Shown here: piece after piece, positions 24,044 to 31,490 of the stretch | How positions within the stretch are numbered: the stretch's first letter is position 1 | Layout of the letters: the number at the start of each line of letters is the position of its first letter | Source: Bacillota bacterium | GTDB lineage: Bacteria > Bacillota > Bacilli > Desulfuribacillales > Desulfuribacillaceae | Direction of reading: 5' to 3' | Assembly (NCBI GenBank): GCA_023388635.1 | Contig: JAEWFW010000060.1 | Coordinates: 1-33,435, forward strand | Length of the DNA stretch: 33,435 nt | The notes under the pieces: generated by a model | What the model was told of the DNA's origin: nothing | The model's database searches: none | The model's input: the letters and a program-made list of their open reading frames with translations, nothing else | Made by a program: the position numbers and the translations under genes

Positions 24044-24724
24044 ATGCTGCAAAGAATACATCGTCCGCTATTGCGTTCAACTTTGTTCGAACATCTACAG
24101 ATTGAGCAACTGACGGAGTTGTTGCACTCGATTACGTATCGTATGTTGGAGTACCGCAAGGGAGAGTACATATACAATTACCATCAGCATTGGCGGGAGT
24201 TGGGGATTATCATTGATGGAAAAGTCGAGGTGCAAAAACATTTGCCGAGCGGCAAGAAGATCATCATGGACCAACTGGAAGCAGGAGACGTGTTTGGTAT
24301 GGAAGTTTTGTTTGAGGAAAGGGAAGGGTATGCGGCTGATTTAATGGTGAAGCGACAGACGGAAGTGTTTTTTATCGGCGAGCAGGAATTGTTGAAGTTA
24401 TTTCATGCTGATCAGACGCTTTTAAGGAATTATTTGAAATACATGAACAGGGAGCTCCTGTTTCTCAATCAACGGATTGAATGTTTTACGAATGAACAGA
24501 CGAGGGAGCGGGTACTTGAATATTTTTCGCATATGAAAGCTGCACAAAATGGAAACGGACAAATGACCTTGCCGTATAATAAGAGCAGCTTAGCCGATTA
24601 TCTAGGAATTAGCCGGGCATCGTTGTATCGAACATTACGCGTGCTGGAAACGGAAGGATGTTTGGCGCTCCGGGGGCAAAAAGTATATTTTTTAAATGAC
24701 CAATATAAGGTCGACAAATGTTAG
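24044..24724 (+). CDS. Crp/Fnr-family transcriptional regulator
   Basis: About 226 residues. The N-terminal 120 form a cyclic-nucleotide-binding-like beta barrel (I-I-I-D-G-K-V-E-V, then G-D-V-F-G-M-E-V-L-F). A long dimerisation helix follows, and the C-terminal winged helix contains S-S-L-A-D-Y-L-G-I-S-R-A-S-L-Y-R-T-L. No N-terminal cysteine cluster of the Fnr type is present, and the Arg/Ser residues of cAMP-binding Crp are not evident, so the effector is unknown. The frame opens at 24035, but GAGGGTGG at 24026-24033 is properly spaced only for the ATG at 24044. It is divergent from the hydrogenase-like/ABC operon and is a likely regulator of it. Its stop overlaps the stop of the converging CPBP gene. 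Confidence 0.85.
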   Translation: MLQRIHRPLLRSTLFEHLQIEQLTELLHSITYRMLEYRKGEYIYNYHQHWRELGIIIDGKVEVQKHLPSGKKIIMDQLEAGDVFGMEVLFEEREGYAADLMVKRQTEVFFIGEQELLKLFHADQTLLRNYLKYMNRELLFLNQRIECFTNEQTRERVLEYFSHMKAAQNGNGQMTLPYNKSSLADYLGISRASLYRTLRVLETEGCLALRGQKVYFLNDQYKVDKC

Positions 24725-25470
24725 AGATCAGTGTTGTTAGTATTGCCTGTATTGATAATCGCTCTAGTACAGTCTGTAGCGCCCAGCTGAATCATCAAAT
24801 GCCATAGCATGCCCGGCAACACGGAGCCGACACTCATATACAGTGCAGAGAGCAGTATTCCGTAGGCAGTTGTTTTGATAATGTCTGACACACCACGGTA
24901 TGTACGGGCGATACCGTAGATCACTCCGGCGGTAGCGATGCACTCATAGACATTGATTGCAGGAGACAAGGCTGTTAGAATAAAAATTAACAATCCTCGA
25001 TATAATAGTTCTTCACAGACGGCGGCTGATAGGGAGAGGCATATCGCCAGCCGTTTTTCTTTTGGCGTTTCTGGTGGCAGCATATCAAGGTCGCGAGCGG
25101 GTTGGATTTGTCGAATTATTTTGCGGTACCGCGGATCGGTCTTTGGTGCCAGCCATTGATAGATTGCTAGCAGCAAAAGCAGTGAGGCAACCGCCAATAC
25201 AATATAAGTTATCCATATAGGCAATAATCCTGTATCGAGGACAGGCAGCGTCAGACCAATGTCTGTGAATTCGGGAGACCCTGAGGCGACGAACAGTAAG
25301 AGGATTACGGTTGGAATCCAGTGCCAGGCAATGAAAGATAGGTAATAGGGGGAGCGGGCATTTGTGTGCTCGTTCGATTTTCTTGAGAACTTTCTGAATG
25401 TGTATGTTCGAAGGATTGGTTCGCATAGTAGCAAATAAATCAGATAAACAATGTATATTGTTGTAGACAT
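24721..25470 (-). CDS. CPBP-family intramembrane protease
   Basis: A 249-residue polytopic membrane protein with seven or eight hydrophobic segments. The paired-glutamate motif E-E-L-L-Y-R (in V-C-E-E-L-L-Y-R-G-L-L) and the later histidine in G-M-L-W-H-L-M match the CPBP (CAAX protease / bacteriocin-processing) family, in which these residues form the active site. GGGAGG lies about 8 bases before the ATG. Partner substrates are unknown; in other bacteria such proteins act in peptide maturation or self-immunity, but no bacteriocin gene is seen nearby. The stop codon shares bases with the converging crp stop, leaving no room for a terminator. Confidence 0.8.
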   Translation of the reverse strand: MSTTIYIVYLIYLLLCEPILRTYTFRKFSRKSNEHTNARSPYYLSFIAWHWIPTVILLLFVASGSPEFTDIGLTLPVLDTGLLPIWITYIVLAVASLLLLLAIYQWLAPKTDPRYRKIIRQIQPARDLDMLPPETPKEKRLAICLSLSAAVCEELLYRGLLIFILTALSPAINVYECIATAGVIYGIARTYRGVSDIIKTTAYGILLSALYMSVGSVLPGMLWHLMIQLGATDCTRAIINTGNTNNTDL

Positions 25471-25797
25471 CCGTTTTCCCTCCCAAGATATGAAGCCGTA
25501 TCGGTTGATAGTTTTTGACCGAGTGGTATTATTATCAGCATACCCAATATTTTCAATTCTATTTGGTACGGACGGTATTTATCTATAATTAAGGAATCTG
25601 TTTACTTTTTTGGCAATGATGAAACATTATGCGGCATTGATGCGTATAGAAATATGGATGTGATTTACTAGATTCACTGTTTAAAATGAGAGTGAACTGT
25701 GGGATAATTGTTTTGAAAAATTAAATAGAGAGTAATTGGTGACTACATAAAAATATATTCGTGTACAGAGATGAGAAACGATGGAGGTACATAGACT
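25471..25797. promoter_or_regulatory. Divergent intergenic region with candidate promoter
   Basis: These 327 bases contain no gene. For the plus-strand glycoside hydrolase-like gene, TTTAAA (25680-25685) and GATAAT (25703-25708) are spaced by 17 bases. On the minus strand, TTGAAA and TAATAA at 16-base spacing (near 25529-25556) could serve the CPBP gene. No operator or riboswitch was recognised. Confidence 0.4.
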
Positions 25798-27468
25798 TTG
25801 AGAATTTCTAAGTATGTTGTTCTGATAGTGGCGTTGCTGATGTTGGGTACTTCGATGGTAAGGGCGGAGCAAGGGGGCGAATCATCGATCAGTTATCGAG
25901 TCAATATTCTGGTCAATAAAGTCGCCGCGCCGCAGGAGGTTCCCCCGTATATTGTTGACGGTACGACGATGGTACCGCTGCGGTTTGTCTCGGAGAGTCT
26001 AGGAGCTACCGTACAATGGGATGGGATCGCAAAAGAAGTGATGATTCAGGATGAGACAAGTTCTGTTTATATGAAAGTAGGTGCGCAGGAAGCTACTGTG
26101 CAAGGGGGTATCATTAGTTTAGAGAAACCCGCTGTCATAAAAAATGATAGAGTGATGGTACCGTTGCGATTCGTCAGTACGGCGTTAGGTGCAGAGGTTG
26201 GATGGGATGGCAGTACGAATACGGTCTATATCGATAAATGGGATCTGGGTGCTCAGCCGCCAGCCGTTGAGGTGCCTGAAAAGGCGCCTGTGGAAATTCC
26301 AGAAAATATTCCAGAAGTACCTGTAGAGGTTCCAGTAGAGATTCACGAGCAATCTCCTGGGAATCAAGCAGCGAATTCCGACGAGATGCGAGCAGTATGG
26401 ATCAGTACTGTGTACAATATTGACTGGCCGTCAAAGTCGGGATTGCCGATCGAAAAGCAGCAAGCAGAATTTATCGAAATGCTCGATGAATTTGTCAGCA
26501 TTGGGATTAATACAGTATTTGTCCAGGTGAGAGCGGCATCGGATGCGATCTACGATTCCGATATCCTGCCGTGGTCCCAGGCGTTAACCGGCGTGCAAGG
26601 GGTAGACCCTGGATATGATCCTTTGGCATTTATGATCGAAGAAGCGCATAAGCGGAATTTGCAGTTACATGCGTGGTTTAATCCGTTCCGCGCGAGTTTG
26701 ACGCAGGATATAAACAAGCTGGCTTTGAAGAATCCGGCGCGTATCAACCCTAATTGGGTCGTGATTCATGAGAAACAAGGGGTATTTGATCCGGGTATTC
26801 CGGAAGTCAGAAAGCACATCATTGATGCGATTATGGAGGTTGTCAAGAAATACGATATCGACGGGGTGCATATGGACGATTATTTCTATCCATATGGAAG
26901 CGCGTTTGCAGATGAACATACATATAATACATACAATCATGTATATGCGAATAAAGGCGATTGGCGAAGAAACAATATTAATACATTTGTCAGAGAGTTG
27001 CATGAGGAGATCAAGCGGGAAAAGAGCGATTTAACCTTCGGGATCAGCCCGTTTGGCATTTGGCGCAATCAACAAGATGATCCGACAGGCTCGTTGACGG
27101 CAGGAAACAGCGCTTATGACAGGCAGTACGTCGATGCGCGGACTTGGATACGCAACGGTTGGGTCGACTATATTGCGCCACAGTTGTATTGGAATATTGG
27201 GCATAAGACGGCAGCCTATGACATATTGGTCGAATGGTGGGCGAATGAAGTTAAAGGAACCAGTGTCGATTTATATATAGGGCATGCTATTTATAGGGTA
27301 GGAAGCAATCAGACAGATTGGCAATCCTGTGATACGATTATCGATCAATTGCGTCTGAATAAGACATATGAAATGGTTCGCGGGAGTATTTTCTTCAGTG
27401 CGAATGTATTGATGAAAAACACGTTGCAAATCAGTGACAGTCTCAGAGAATACTATTCGATGCGCTAA
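25798..27468 (+). CDS. Secreted stalk-domain / GHL10 (DUF187) glycoside hydrolase-like protein
   Basis: A 556-residue exported protein. A Sec signal peptide ends near V-R-A at residue 23. Residues 30-150 form a stalk domain with two V-P-L-R-F-V-S-x-x-L-G-A repeats. Next comes an acidic Pro/Glu/Val linker (about 160-190) built of V-E-V-P / V-E-I-P words. The catalytic-type domain from about residue 198 (M-R-A-V-W-I-S-T-V) to 510 is of the GHL10/DUF187 (YngK) type, with D-G-V-H-M-D-D-Y-F-Y-P-Y and I-S-P-F-G-I-W-R as landmarks. It probably acts on a cell-wall or surface glycan. The start is TTG at 25798, 10 bases after GGAGG (25783-25787). It is followed closely by the CDGSH gene. Confidence 0.88.
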   Translation: MRISKYVVLIVALLMLGTSMVRAEQGGESSISYRVNILVNKVAAPQEVPPYIVDGTTMVPLRFVSESLGATVQWDGIAKEVMIQDETSSVYMKVGAQEATVQGGIISLEKPAVIKNDRVMVPLRFVSTALGAEVGWDGSTNTVYIDKWDLGAQPPAVEVPEKAPVEIPENIPEVPVEVPVEIHEQSPGNQAANSDEMRAVWISTVYNIDWPSKSGLPIEKQQAEFIEMLDEFVSIGINTVFVQVRAASDAIYDSDILPWSQALTGVQGVDPGYDPLAFMIEEAHKRNLQLHAWFNPFRASLTQDINKLALKNPARINPNWVVIHEKQGVFDPGIPEVRKHIIDAIMEVVKKYDIDGVHMDDYFYPYGSAFADEHTYNTYNHVYANKGDWRRNNINTFVRELHEEIKREKSDLTFGISPFGIWRNQQDDPTGSLTAGNSAYDRQYVDARTWIRNGWVDYIAPQLYWNIGHKTAAYDILVEWWANEVKGTSVDLYIGHAIYRVGSNQTDWQSCDTIIDQLRLNKTYEMVRGSIFFSANVLMKNTLQISDSLREYYSMR

Positions 27469-27518
27469 GTGTATATATTTTTGTCAGCCAACAACTGACT
27501 GAGGGAGGCTCTGTGCCG

Positions 27519-28211
27519 ATGTGTGCGCAGAAAAAAGCGAAAATTACGATTGTTAAAAATGGTCCTTATTTTGTCACAGGAAATGTTCCGTTAACAGAAA
27601 AGATCATTTCGCCCAAAGGAAAGAGTTACGAATATAAAGAAAGCAAGCCGATTCCTCAGAAAGAAAATTATGCGTTGTGCCGGTGTGGACATACGAAAAA
27701 CCCGCCATTTTGTGATGGTGCTCATCAGCGTGCAGACTTTCAAGGAATAGAAACTGCTTCCCGAGAACTGTATATAGATCGTGCGGAGCATTTCATCGGT
27801 CCGGAATTGGAAGTGCTTGATGACCACCGGTGTGCTTTAGGAATGTTTTGTCACAGAGAGCAAGGAAGTATTTGGGAACTTGTAAGTAAATCCGACATAC
27901 CTGAATATAAGCAGGAAATTATCAAAAGTGCCGCCGAGTGTCCGGCTGGAAGGCTGGTTGTGCGGGATAAACAAGGCAATATAATCGAAACGCAGTATGA
28001 GCAAGAAATCGAGATTTTGCAGGACATAGAAAAAGCGGTAAGTGGTCCCTTGTATGTCAAAGGCGGCATTCCGTTGATAGCGGCAGACGGCTATACATAT
28101 GAAATCCGGAACCAGATGGCACTGTGCCGTTGTGGGCAGTCGAAAAACAAACCTTTTTGTGATGCGGCACATGTGGTAGTCAAATATAGAGACGACGAAG
28201 GAATTCGCTAG
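27519..28211 (+). CDS. CDGSH iron-sulfur protein with two CDGSH domains
   Basis: A 230-residue soluble Fe-S protein. Two CDGSH-type sites, C-R-C-G-H-T-K-N-P-P-F-C-D-G-A-H (about 54-69) and C-R-C-G-Q-S-K-N-K-P-F-C-D-A-A-H (about 207-222), each give the 3-Cys 1-His ligand set of a [2Fe-2S] cluster. The middle part has R-C-A-L-G-x-F-C and A-E-C-P-A-G-R-L, as in the divergent ferredoxin-like domain often fused to CDGSH, so a third cluster is likely. The frame has a GTG at 27513; GAGGGAGG at 27501-27508 is better spaced for the ATG at 27519. It probably shares the upstream transcript. Role: electron transfer or cluster storage, not known. Confidence 0.87.
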   Translation: MCAQKKAKITIVKNGPYFVTGNVPLTEKIISPKGKSYEYKESKPIPQKENYALCRCGHTKNPPFCDGAHQRADFQGIETASRELYIDRAEHFIGPELEVLDDHRCALGMFCHREQGSIWELVSKSDIPEYKQEIIKSAAECPAGRLVVRDKQGNIIETQYEQEIEILQDIEKAVSGPLYVKGGIPLIAADGYTYEIRNQMALCRCGQSKNKPFCDAAHVVVKYRDDEGIR

Positions 28212-28237
28212 AAAGTTGTGCAACGGGAGAGTGAATT

Positions 28238-29131
28238 GTGAAAAAAGCAATTGTTTATGGAATTTTGTCATCGCTGTTTTTTGCGGTGACATTTGTTTTA
28301 AACCGCAGTATGGACATAGCTGGAGGCAGTTACTTGTGGAGTGCCTCGTTACGATTTATTTTTATGCTGCCGATGCTGTACCTGATCGTCAGACCGAAAG
28401 GTGCTGCATTGGTGCATACGGCAATTAGGCAATCTCCCCGTTTATGGATTTTGTGGAGTATCGTCGGATTTGGTCTGTTCTATTTTCCATTGACGTTTGC
28501 TTCGACATATGGACCGTCGTGGTTTATTGCGGGGGCTTGGCAAATTACGATTGTTGCCGGCGTTTTATTGACGCCGTTGTTTGGCAGAAAGATTCCGTTA
28601 AGGAATCTGGCTTTATCATGCATTATTTTGATCGGCGTGTTCTTGTTGTCGGTAGATCACGCGACAGAAATTCAAATCCATCAAATTGTCATATGTATGG
28701 CTGCGATCATCGTTGCCGCGTTTGCTTATCCGTTAGGGAATCGGAAAATGATGGAGCTTTGCCAAGCGTCGATCAATGCACCACAACGCGTGTATGGTAT
28801 GACACTATGCAGTATGCCACTCTGGGTATTTCTTGGACTGATTGCGATTTGGCAAAGTGGATTACCGGATGTAGGGCAAGTATTGCAAACATTTTTGGTA
28901 GCGGTATTTTCGGGCATTGTGGCGACGATTCTATTCTTTAAAGCGACTGATTTGGTGCGGGAAAATGTGAAGCAACTGGCTGTGATTGAGGCGACCCAAG
29001 CCGGAGAAGTTGTATTTGCCTTGCTTGGCGGAATACTCTGGCTGGGTGATTCCGTCCCGGCAACCATGGGAGTCTTCGGCTTGGTCTTGATTATAGCCGG
29101 TATGGTGGTAAACAGTCTGTATTCTCGATAG
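28238..29131 (+). CDS. EmrE-like drug/metabolite transporter
   Basis: A 297-residue inner-membrane protein with ten hydrophobic helices and the DMT-fold internal duplication. The first helix (I-V-Y-G-I-L-S-S-L-F-F-A-V-T-F-V-L-N-R) and the P-S-W-F-I-A-G-A-W-Q-I-T segment resemble the 'multidrug resistance efflux transporter' group of the DMT superfamily. The start is GTG at 28238 with GGGAGAG upstream. It lies 26 bases after the CDGSH gene, so it is probably co-transcribed. Its stop is only 7 bases from the stop of the converging gene. Substrate unknown. Confidence 0.8.
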   Translation: MKKAIVYGILSSLFFAVTFVLNRSMDIAGGSYLWSASLRFIFMLPMLYLIVRPKGAALVHTAIRQSPRLWILWSIVGFGLFYFPLTFASTYGPSWFIAGAWQITIVAGVLLTPLFGRKIPLRNLALSCIILIGVFLLSVDHATEIQIHQIVICMAAIIVAAFAYPLGNRKMMELCQASINAPQRVYGMTLCSMPLWVFLGLIAIWQSGLPDVGQVLQTFLVAVFSGIVATILFFKATDLVRENVKQLAVIEATQAGEVVFALLGGILWLGDSVPATMGVFGLVLIIAGMVVNSLYSR

Positions 29132-29138
29132 CAAAATA

Positions 29139-29855
29139 TCAGTCATTCGTCAAATCTCCGTTGCCGTGAATCGGGATTGTTTCTCCGAGATATGTCGGTT
29201 TCGGTTTGTATAGCGTTGTCAGAAAGTCTTTCATCCGTGCGAGTACTTCTCGAAATTCCCTGTATTCCTGTCCAATGTATGTTCTCAGGTCAGCATCCAC
29301 ACCGTAGGCAGTCAACCCCAATGCGTCAGCAATATACAATGCTCTATACAGGTGATATTCTTGGGTGACGACTAGGATTTTTTCAGCGGTAAAAATTTCT
29401 TTGGCGCGGTACATGCTTTCATAAGTGGAAAAACCGGCATGATCCATAAAAATATGTTCCGAAGGAATTCCCTTGTCAATAGCAAATTGTTTCATGACAT
29501 TGACTTCATCATAATCGATTTGTCCATGATCACCGCTCATCAACAGCCTGTCCGCTACACCCTGCTCATATAATTCTATGCCCCGCAGCAATCGGTCCTC
29601 AAGCATATGGCTGGGACGTTTGTCGTTACGCACTCCGGCGCCGAGGATGAGAATACAGTCGAAATCAAAATCGATCAATGTGGCTTCTGCGGGACTTATG
29701 ATTCGTTCCTTAGCGGAGGTCTGCACGTATTGGTTGACAGCGATTATCGTTACTACGGCTAATAAGATCAATACAATTATCGCAGTCAGGGATAGAAGCA
29801 ATCTCTTTACGATTTTTCCATATTTAGATGTAGTCCTGTCGTTATGTCGTTGCAT
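29139..29855 (-). CDS. SanA/YdcF-like DUF218 membrane-anchored protein
   Basis: A 238-residue protein with one N-terminal membrane anchor (about 18-40) and an outside DUF218 domain. I-L-I-L-G-A-G-V, M-L-E-D-R-L-L-R-G, L-L-M-S-G-D-H and S-T-Y-E-S-M-Y-R-A are the conserved blocks of SanA (vancomycin high-temperature exclusion) and YdcF proteins, which are linked to envelope integrity in E. coli. The ATG at 29855 is preceded by AGGGAG about 12 bases upstream. It is transcribed alone, away from the riboswitch region. The biochemical reaction is not established for the family. Confidence 0.85.
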   Translation of the reverse strand: MQRHNDRTTSKYGKIVKRLLLSLTAIIVLILLAVVTIIAVNQYVQTSAKERIISPAEATLIDFDFDCILILGAGVRNDKRPSHMLEDRLLRGIELYEQGVADRLLMSGDHGQIDYDEVNVMKQFAIDKGIPSEHIFMDHAGFSTYESMYRAKEIFTAEKILVVTQEYHLYRALYIADALGLTAYGVDADLRTYIGQEYREFREVLARMKDFLTTLYKPKPTYLGETIPIHGNGDLTND

Positions 29856-29901
29856 CTGTCATCGATTCTCCCTATGATTGTATCTACATTTTATAATTCA
29901 A

Positions 29902-29958
29902 ATGTGCCCTTACAGTTTATAATTAGCTGCATCATAGCCGGTATGTGCACTTACAGTT
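29902..29958. repeat. Pair of 16-bp direct repeats upstream of the DUF218 gene
   Basis: The repeats at 29902-29917 and 29943-29958 match at 15 of 16 bases and start 41 bases apart, close to four helical turns. They lie 47-103 bases upstream of the minus-strand gene and could be regulator sites. No regulator was identified. Confidence 0.5.
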
Positions 29959-30042
29959 GACGTGTGCACTGGTGGCTTTTATTTTAGTATAACAATGTTT
30001 GCTGCATATTCGTATTACATTTCATTTAAAATATCAAGGCGC

Positions 30043-30089
30043 GCATAAATCGAAAATTGTGCGAGTGGGCATAAAGTCGAAAATTGCGA
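30043..30089. repeat. Pair of about 21-bp near-identical direct repeats
   Basis: GCATAAA-TCGAAAATTG (30043-30064) recurs with small indels at 30069-30089, in the gene-free stretch between the DUF218 gene and the riboswitch promoter. Function unknown. Confidence 0.5.
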
Positions 30090-30116
30090 ATTGTATGCGG
30101 AGATCTAAAATGAGGG

Positions 30117-30145
30117 TTGACAGATTATAAAAGTTCTATTAGACT
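30117..30145 (+). promoter_or_regulatory. Promoter of the lysine riboswitch operon
   Basis: A consensus TTGACA (30117-30122) and TAGACT (30140-30145) are spaced by 17 bases, giving a transcript start near 30152, before the riboswitch. A TATAAT at 30151-30156 is an alternative -10, but it lacks a good -35. Confidence 0.6.
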
Positions 30146-30164
30146 TTACATATAATTTCATAAG

Positions 30165-30186
30165 ACCTCACTTTGACAAGTGAGGT
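30165..30186 (+). promoter_or_regulatory. Hairpin competing with riboswitch P1
   Basis: ACCTCACTT / AAGTGAGGT is a perfect 9-bp stem with a 4-base loop. Its 3' arm (30178-30186) contains most of the 5' strand of riboswitch helix P1, so the two structures exclude each other. Confidence 0.5.
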
Positions 30187-30358
30187 AGAGGCGCAACATC
30201 TAACAGTCTTTGGCGGAGCCTGAGAAGCTACGATGCCAGAGAGAAGGAGATGCTGCCGAAGTACGTACTATCCTCAAGTAGTGTGTGCTGGGTCTGCAGT
30301 TAAGAGCTGCAGGACTGTCTCAATAAACGACCCAGTTTATTGAGTTGAGCTATCTCAT
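30180..30358 (+). promoter_or_regulatory. Lysine riboswitch (L-box) aptamer
   Basis: The conserved L-box blocks occur in order: AGGTAGAGGCGC at 30183-30194, GCTGCCGAAG at 30252-30261, GCTGGGTCTGCAG at 30287-30299, TTAAGAG just after, and GACTGTC at 30313-30319. A perfect CTCAATAAAC / GTTTATTGAG stem (30319-30328, 30335-30344) forms the last arm. P1 closes as TGAGGTAG (30181-30188) with CTATCTCA (30350-30357). The layout matches the Bacillus subtilis lysC leader as I remember it. Lysine binding should promote termination at 30399. It precedes an amino-acid ABC transporter, a common target of this riboswitch. Confidence 0.92.
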
Positions 30359-30398
30359 TTGGGACAAAAAGGGGACTTGTGGCTGCTATGTAGATAGG

Positions 30399-30426
30399 AG
30401 ATCTGAGTCGATTCAGGTCTTTTTTT
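30399..30426 (+). terminator. Riboswitch-controlled terminator
   Basis: AGATCTGA / TCAGGTCT (30399-30406, 30413-30420; one G-U) with a 6-base loop is followed by a T run to 30426, 78 bases before the lipoprotein ATG. This is the expression platform of the lysine riboswitch. The ATCTC of the P1 3' strand can pair with GAGAT at 30398-30402, which suggests the anti-terminator. Confidence 0.8.
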
Positions 30427-30503
30427 GTACCTAAATTAGAGAAGGCAATACGAACTTATGAGGTTAAAGTATTTTTAAATTTAAATAAGGGGAGAATGGA
30501 AAA

Positions 30504-31427
30504 ATGAAGAGAAAATTATCGTTAATGATAACCGCTGTCTTGCTTGTGACGATGTTGATCGTTGGATGCGGAGGACCGGCAAAGGATAATGCTCCATTGG
30601 AGAACAATAATCAGCAGCAAGGTAGCAATGTACAGACACCTCCTCCGGCAGGTGACAATGTGCCTCCGGCAGGTGGAGAGCAAAACAGTGGGGATAATAC
30701 ATTTAAAGTCGGTATGGAAGCTGGATACGCACCGTTTAACTGGACACAAATTGGAGACGAAAATGGCGGAGTTAAGATTCATGGCAACGCTGAGTACGCT
30801 GGTGGATATGACGTAGAAATCGCTAAGAAAATTGCTGATGGATTAGGCAAAGAGTTAGTGATCGTCAAGACAGAGTGGGATGGTCTTGTTCCTTCTCTGC
30901 AATCAGGAAGAATTGATGCGATTGTTGCAGGTATGTCACCGACTGCAGAGCGTCTGTTAGCAATTGACTTCACGGATAACTATTACCAATCCGATTTGGT
31001 TATGGTAGTTAAAGCAGGTGGCGCTTATGACGGAGCAACTTCGATTCAAGATTTTAAAGGAGCAAAAATTACTGCACAATTGAATACATTCCACTACTCG
31101 GTTATTGATCAAATTGAGGGTGTACAAAAACGCACTGCAATGGAGAACTTCCCGGCAATGAGAGTGGCACTGGAATCTGGTATTATTGACGGTTATGTGT
31201 CGGAACGTCCGGAAGGTGTCAGCGCCCAAGCAGCTAATCCAAACTTAAAGTTTGTAGAATTTACAGATGGATTTGAAACTTCACCGGAAGACACAGCGAT
31301 TGCAGTAGGGTTGGTCAAAGGAAGCGAGTTGAAAGATCCAATCAATCAGATATTAGCGGGGATTTCAGTAGAAGAGCAAATATCGATTATGGATCAGGCG
31401 ATTCTCAACCAACCGGCAGCACAATAA
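30504..31427 (+). CDS. Amino-acid (probably lysine) ABC transporter binding lipoprotein
   Basis: A 307-residue lipoprotein. The signal peptide ends in the lipobox M-L-I-V-G-C with Cys22, followed by a Gln/Pro/Asn-rich linker to about residue 65. The domain has the polar amino-acid binding (SBP family 3) pattern: V-G-M-E-A-G-Y-A-P-F-N-W, then G-Y-D-V-E-I-A-K-K-I-A, L-Q-S-G-R-I-D-A-I-V-A-G-M-S and A-I-D-F-T-D-N-Y-Y. AGGGGAGA sits upstream of the ATG. The lysine riboswitch in its leader makes lysine the likely ligand. A hairpin follows before the permease gene. Confidence 0.9.
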   Translation: MKRKLSLMITAVLLVTMLIVGCGGPAKDNAPLENNNQQQGSNVQTPPPAGDNVPPAGGEQNSGDNTFKVGMEAGYAPFNWTQIGDENGGVKIHGNAEYAGGYDVEIAKKIADGLGKELVIVKTEWDGLVPSLQSGRIDAIVAGMSPTAERLLAIDFTDNYYQSDLVMVVKAGGAYDGATSIQDFKGAKITAQLNTFHYSVIDQIEGVQKRTAMENFPAMRVALESGIIDGYVSERPEGVSAQAANPNLKFVEFTDGFETSPEDTAIAVGLVKGSELKDPINQILAGISVEEQISIMDQAILNQPAAQ

Positions 31428-31440
31428 ATAGAAGAACCTA

Positions 31441-31470
31441 ACCGGATGTATATTATGCATCCGGTTTTTA
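31441..31470 (+). terminator. Intra-operon attenuator between binding protein and permease
   Basis: AACCGGATG / CATCCGGTT (31441-31449, 31459-31467) is a perfect 9-bp stem with a 9-base loop and a TTTTT run at 31466-31470. It lies 13 bases after the lipoprotein stop and would lower expression of the membrane and ATPase subunits relative to the binding protein. Confidence 0.75.
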
Positions 31471-31490
31471 CGGGTTAAAGGAGGCAGGCA

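Noticed and set aside
24721..24724. Overlapping convergent stops of the Crp/Fnr and CPBP genes as a special antisense control
   Set aside because: A short tail-to-tail overlap is common in compact genomes and shows nothing further.
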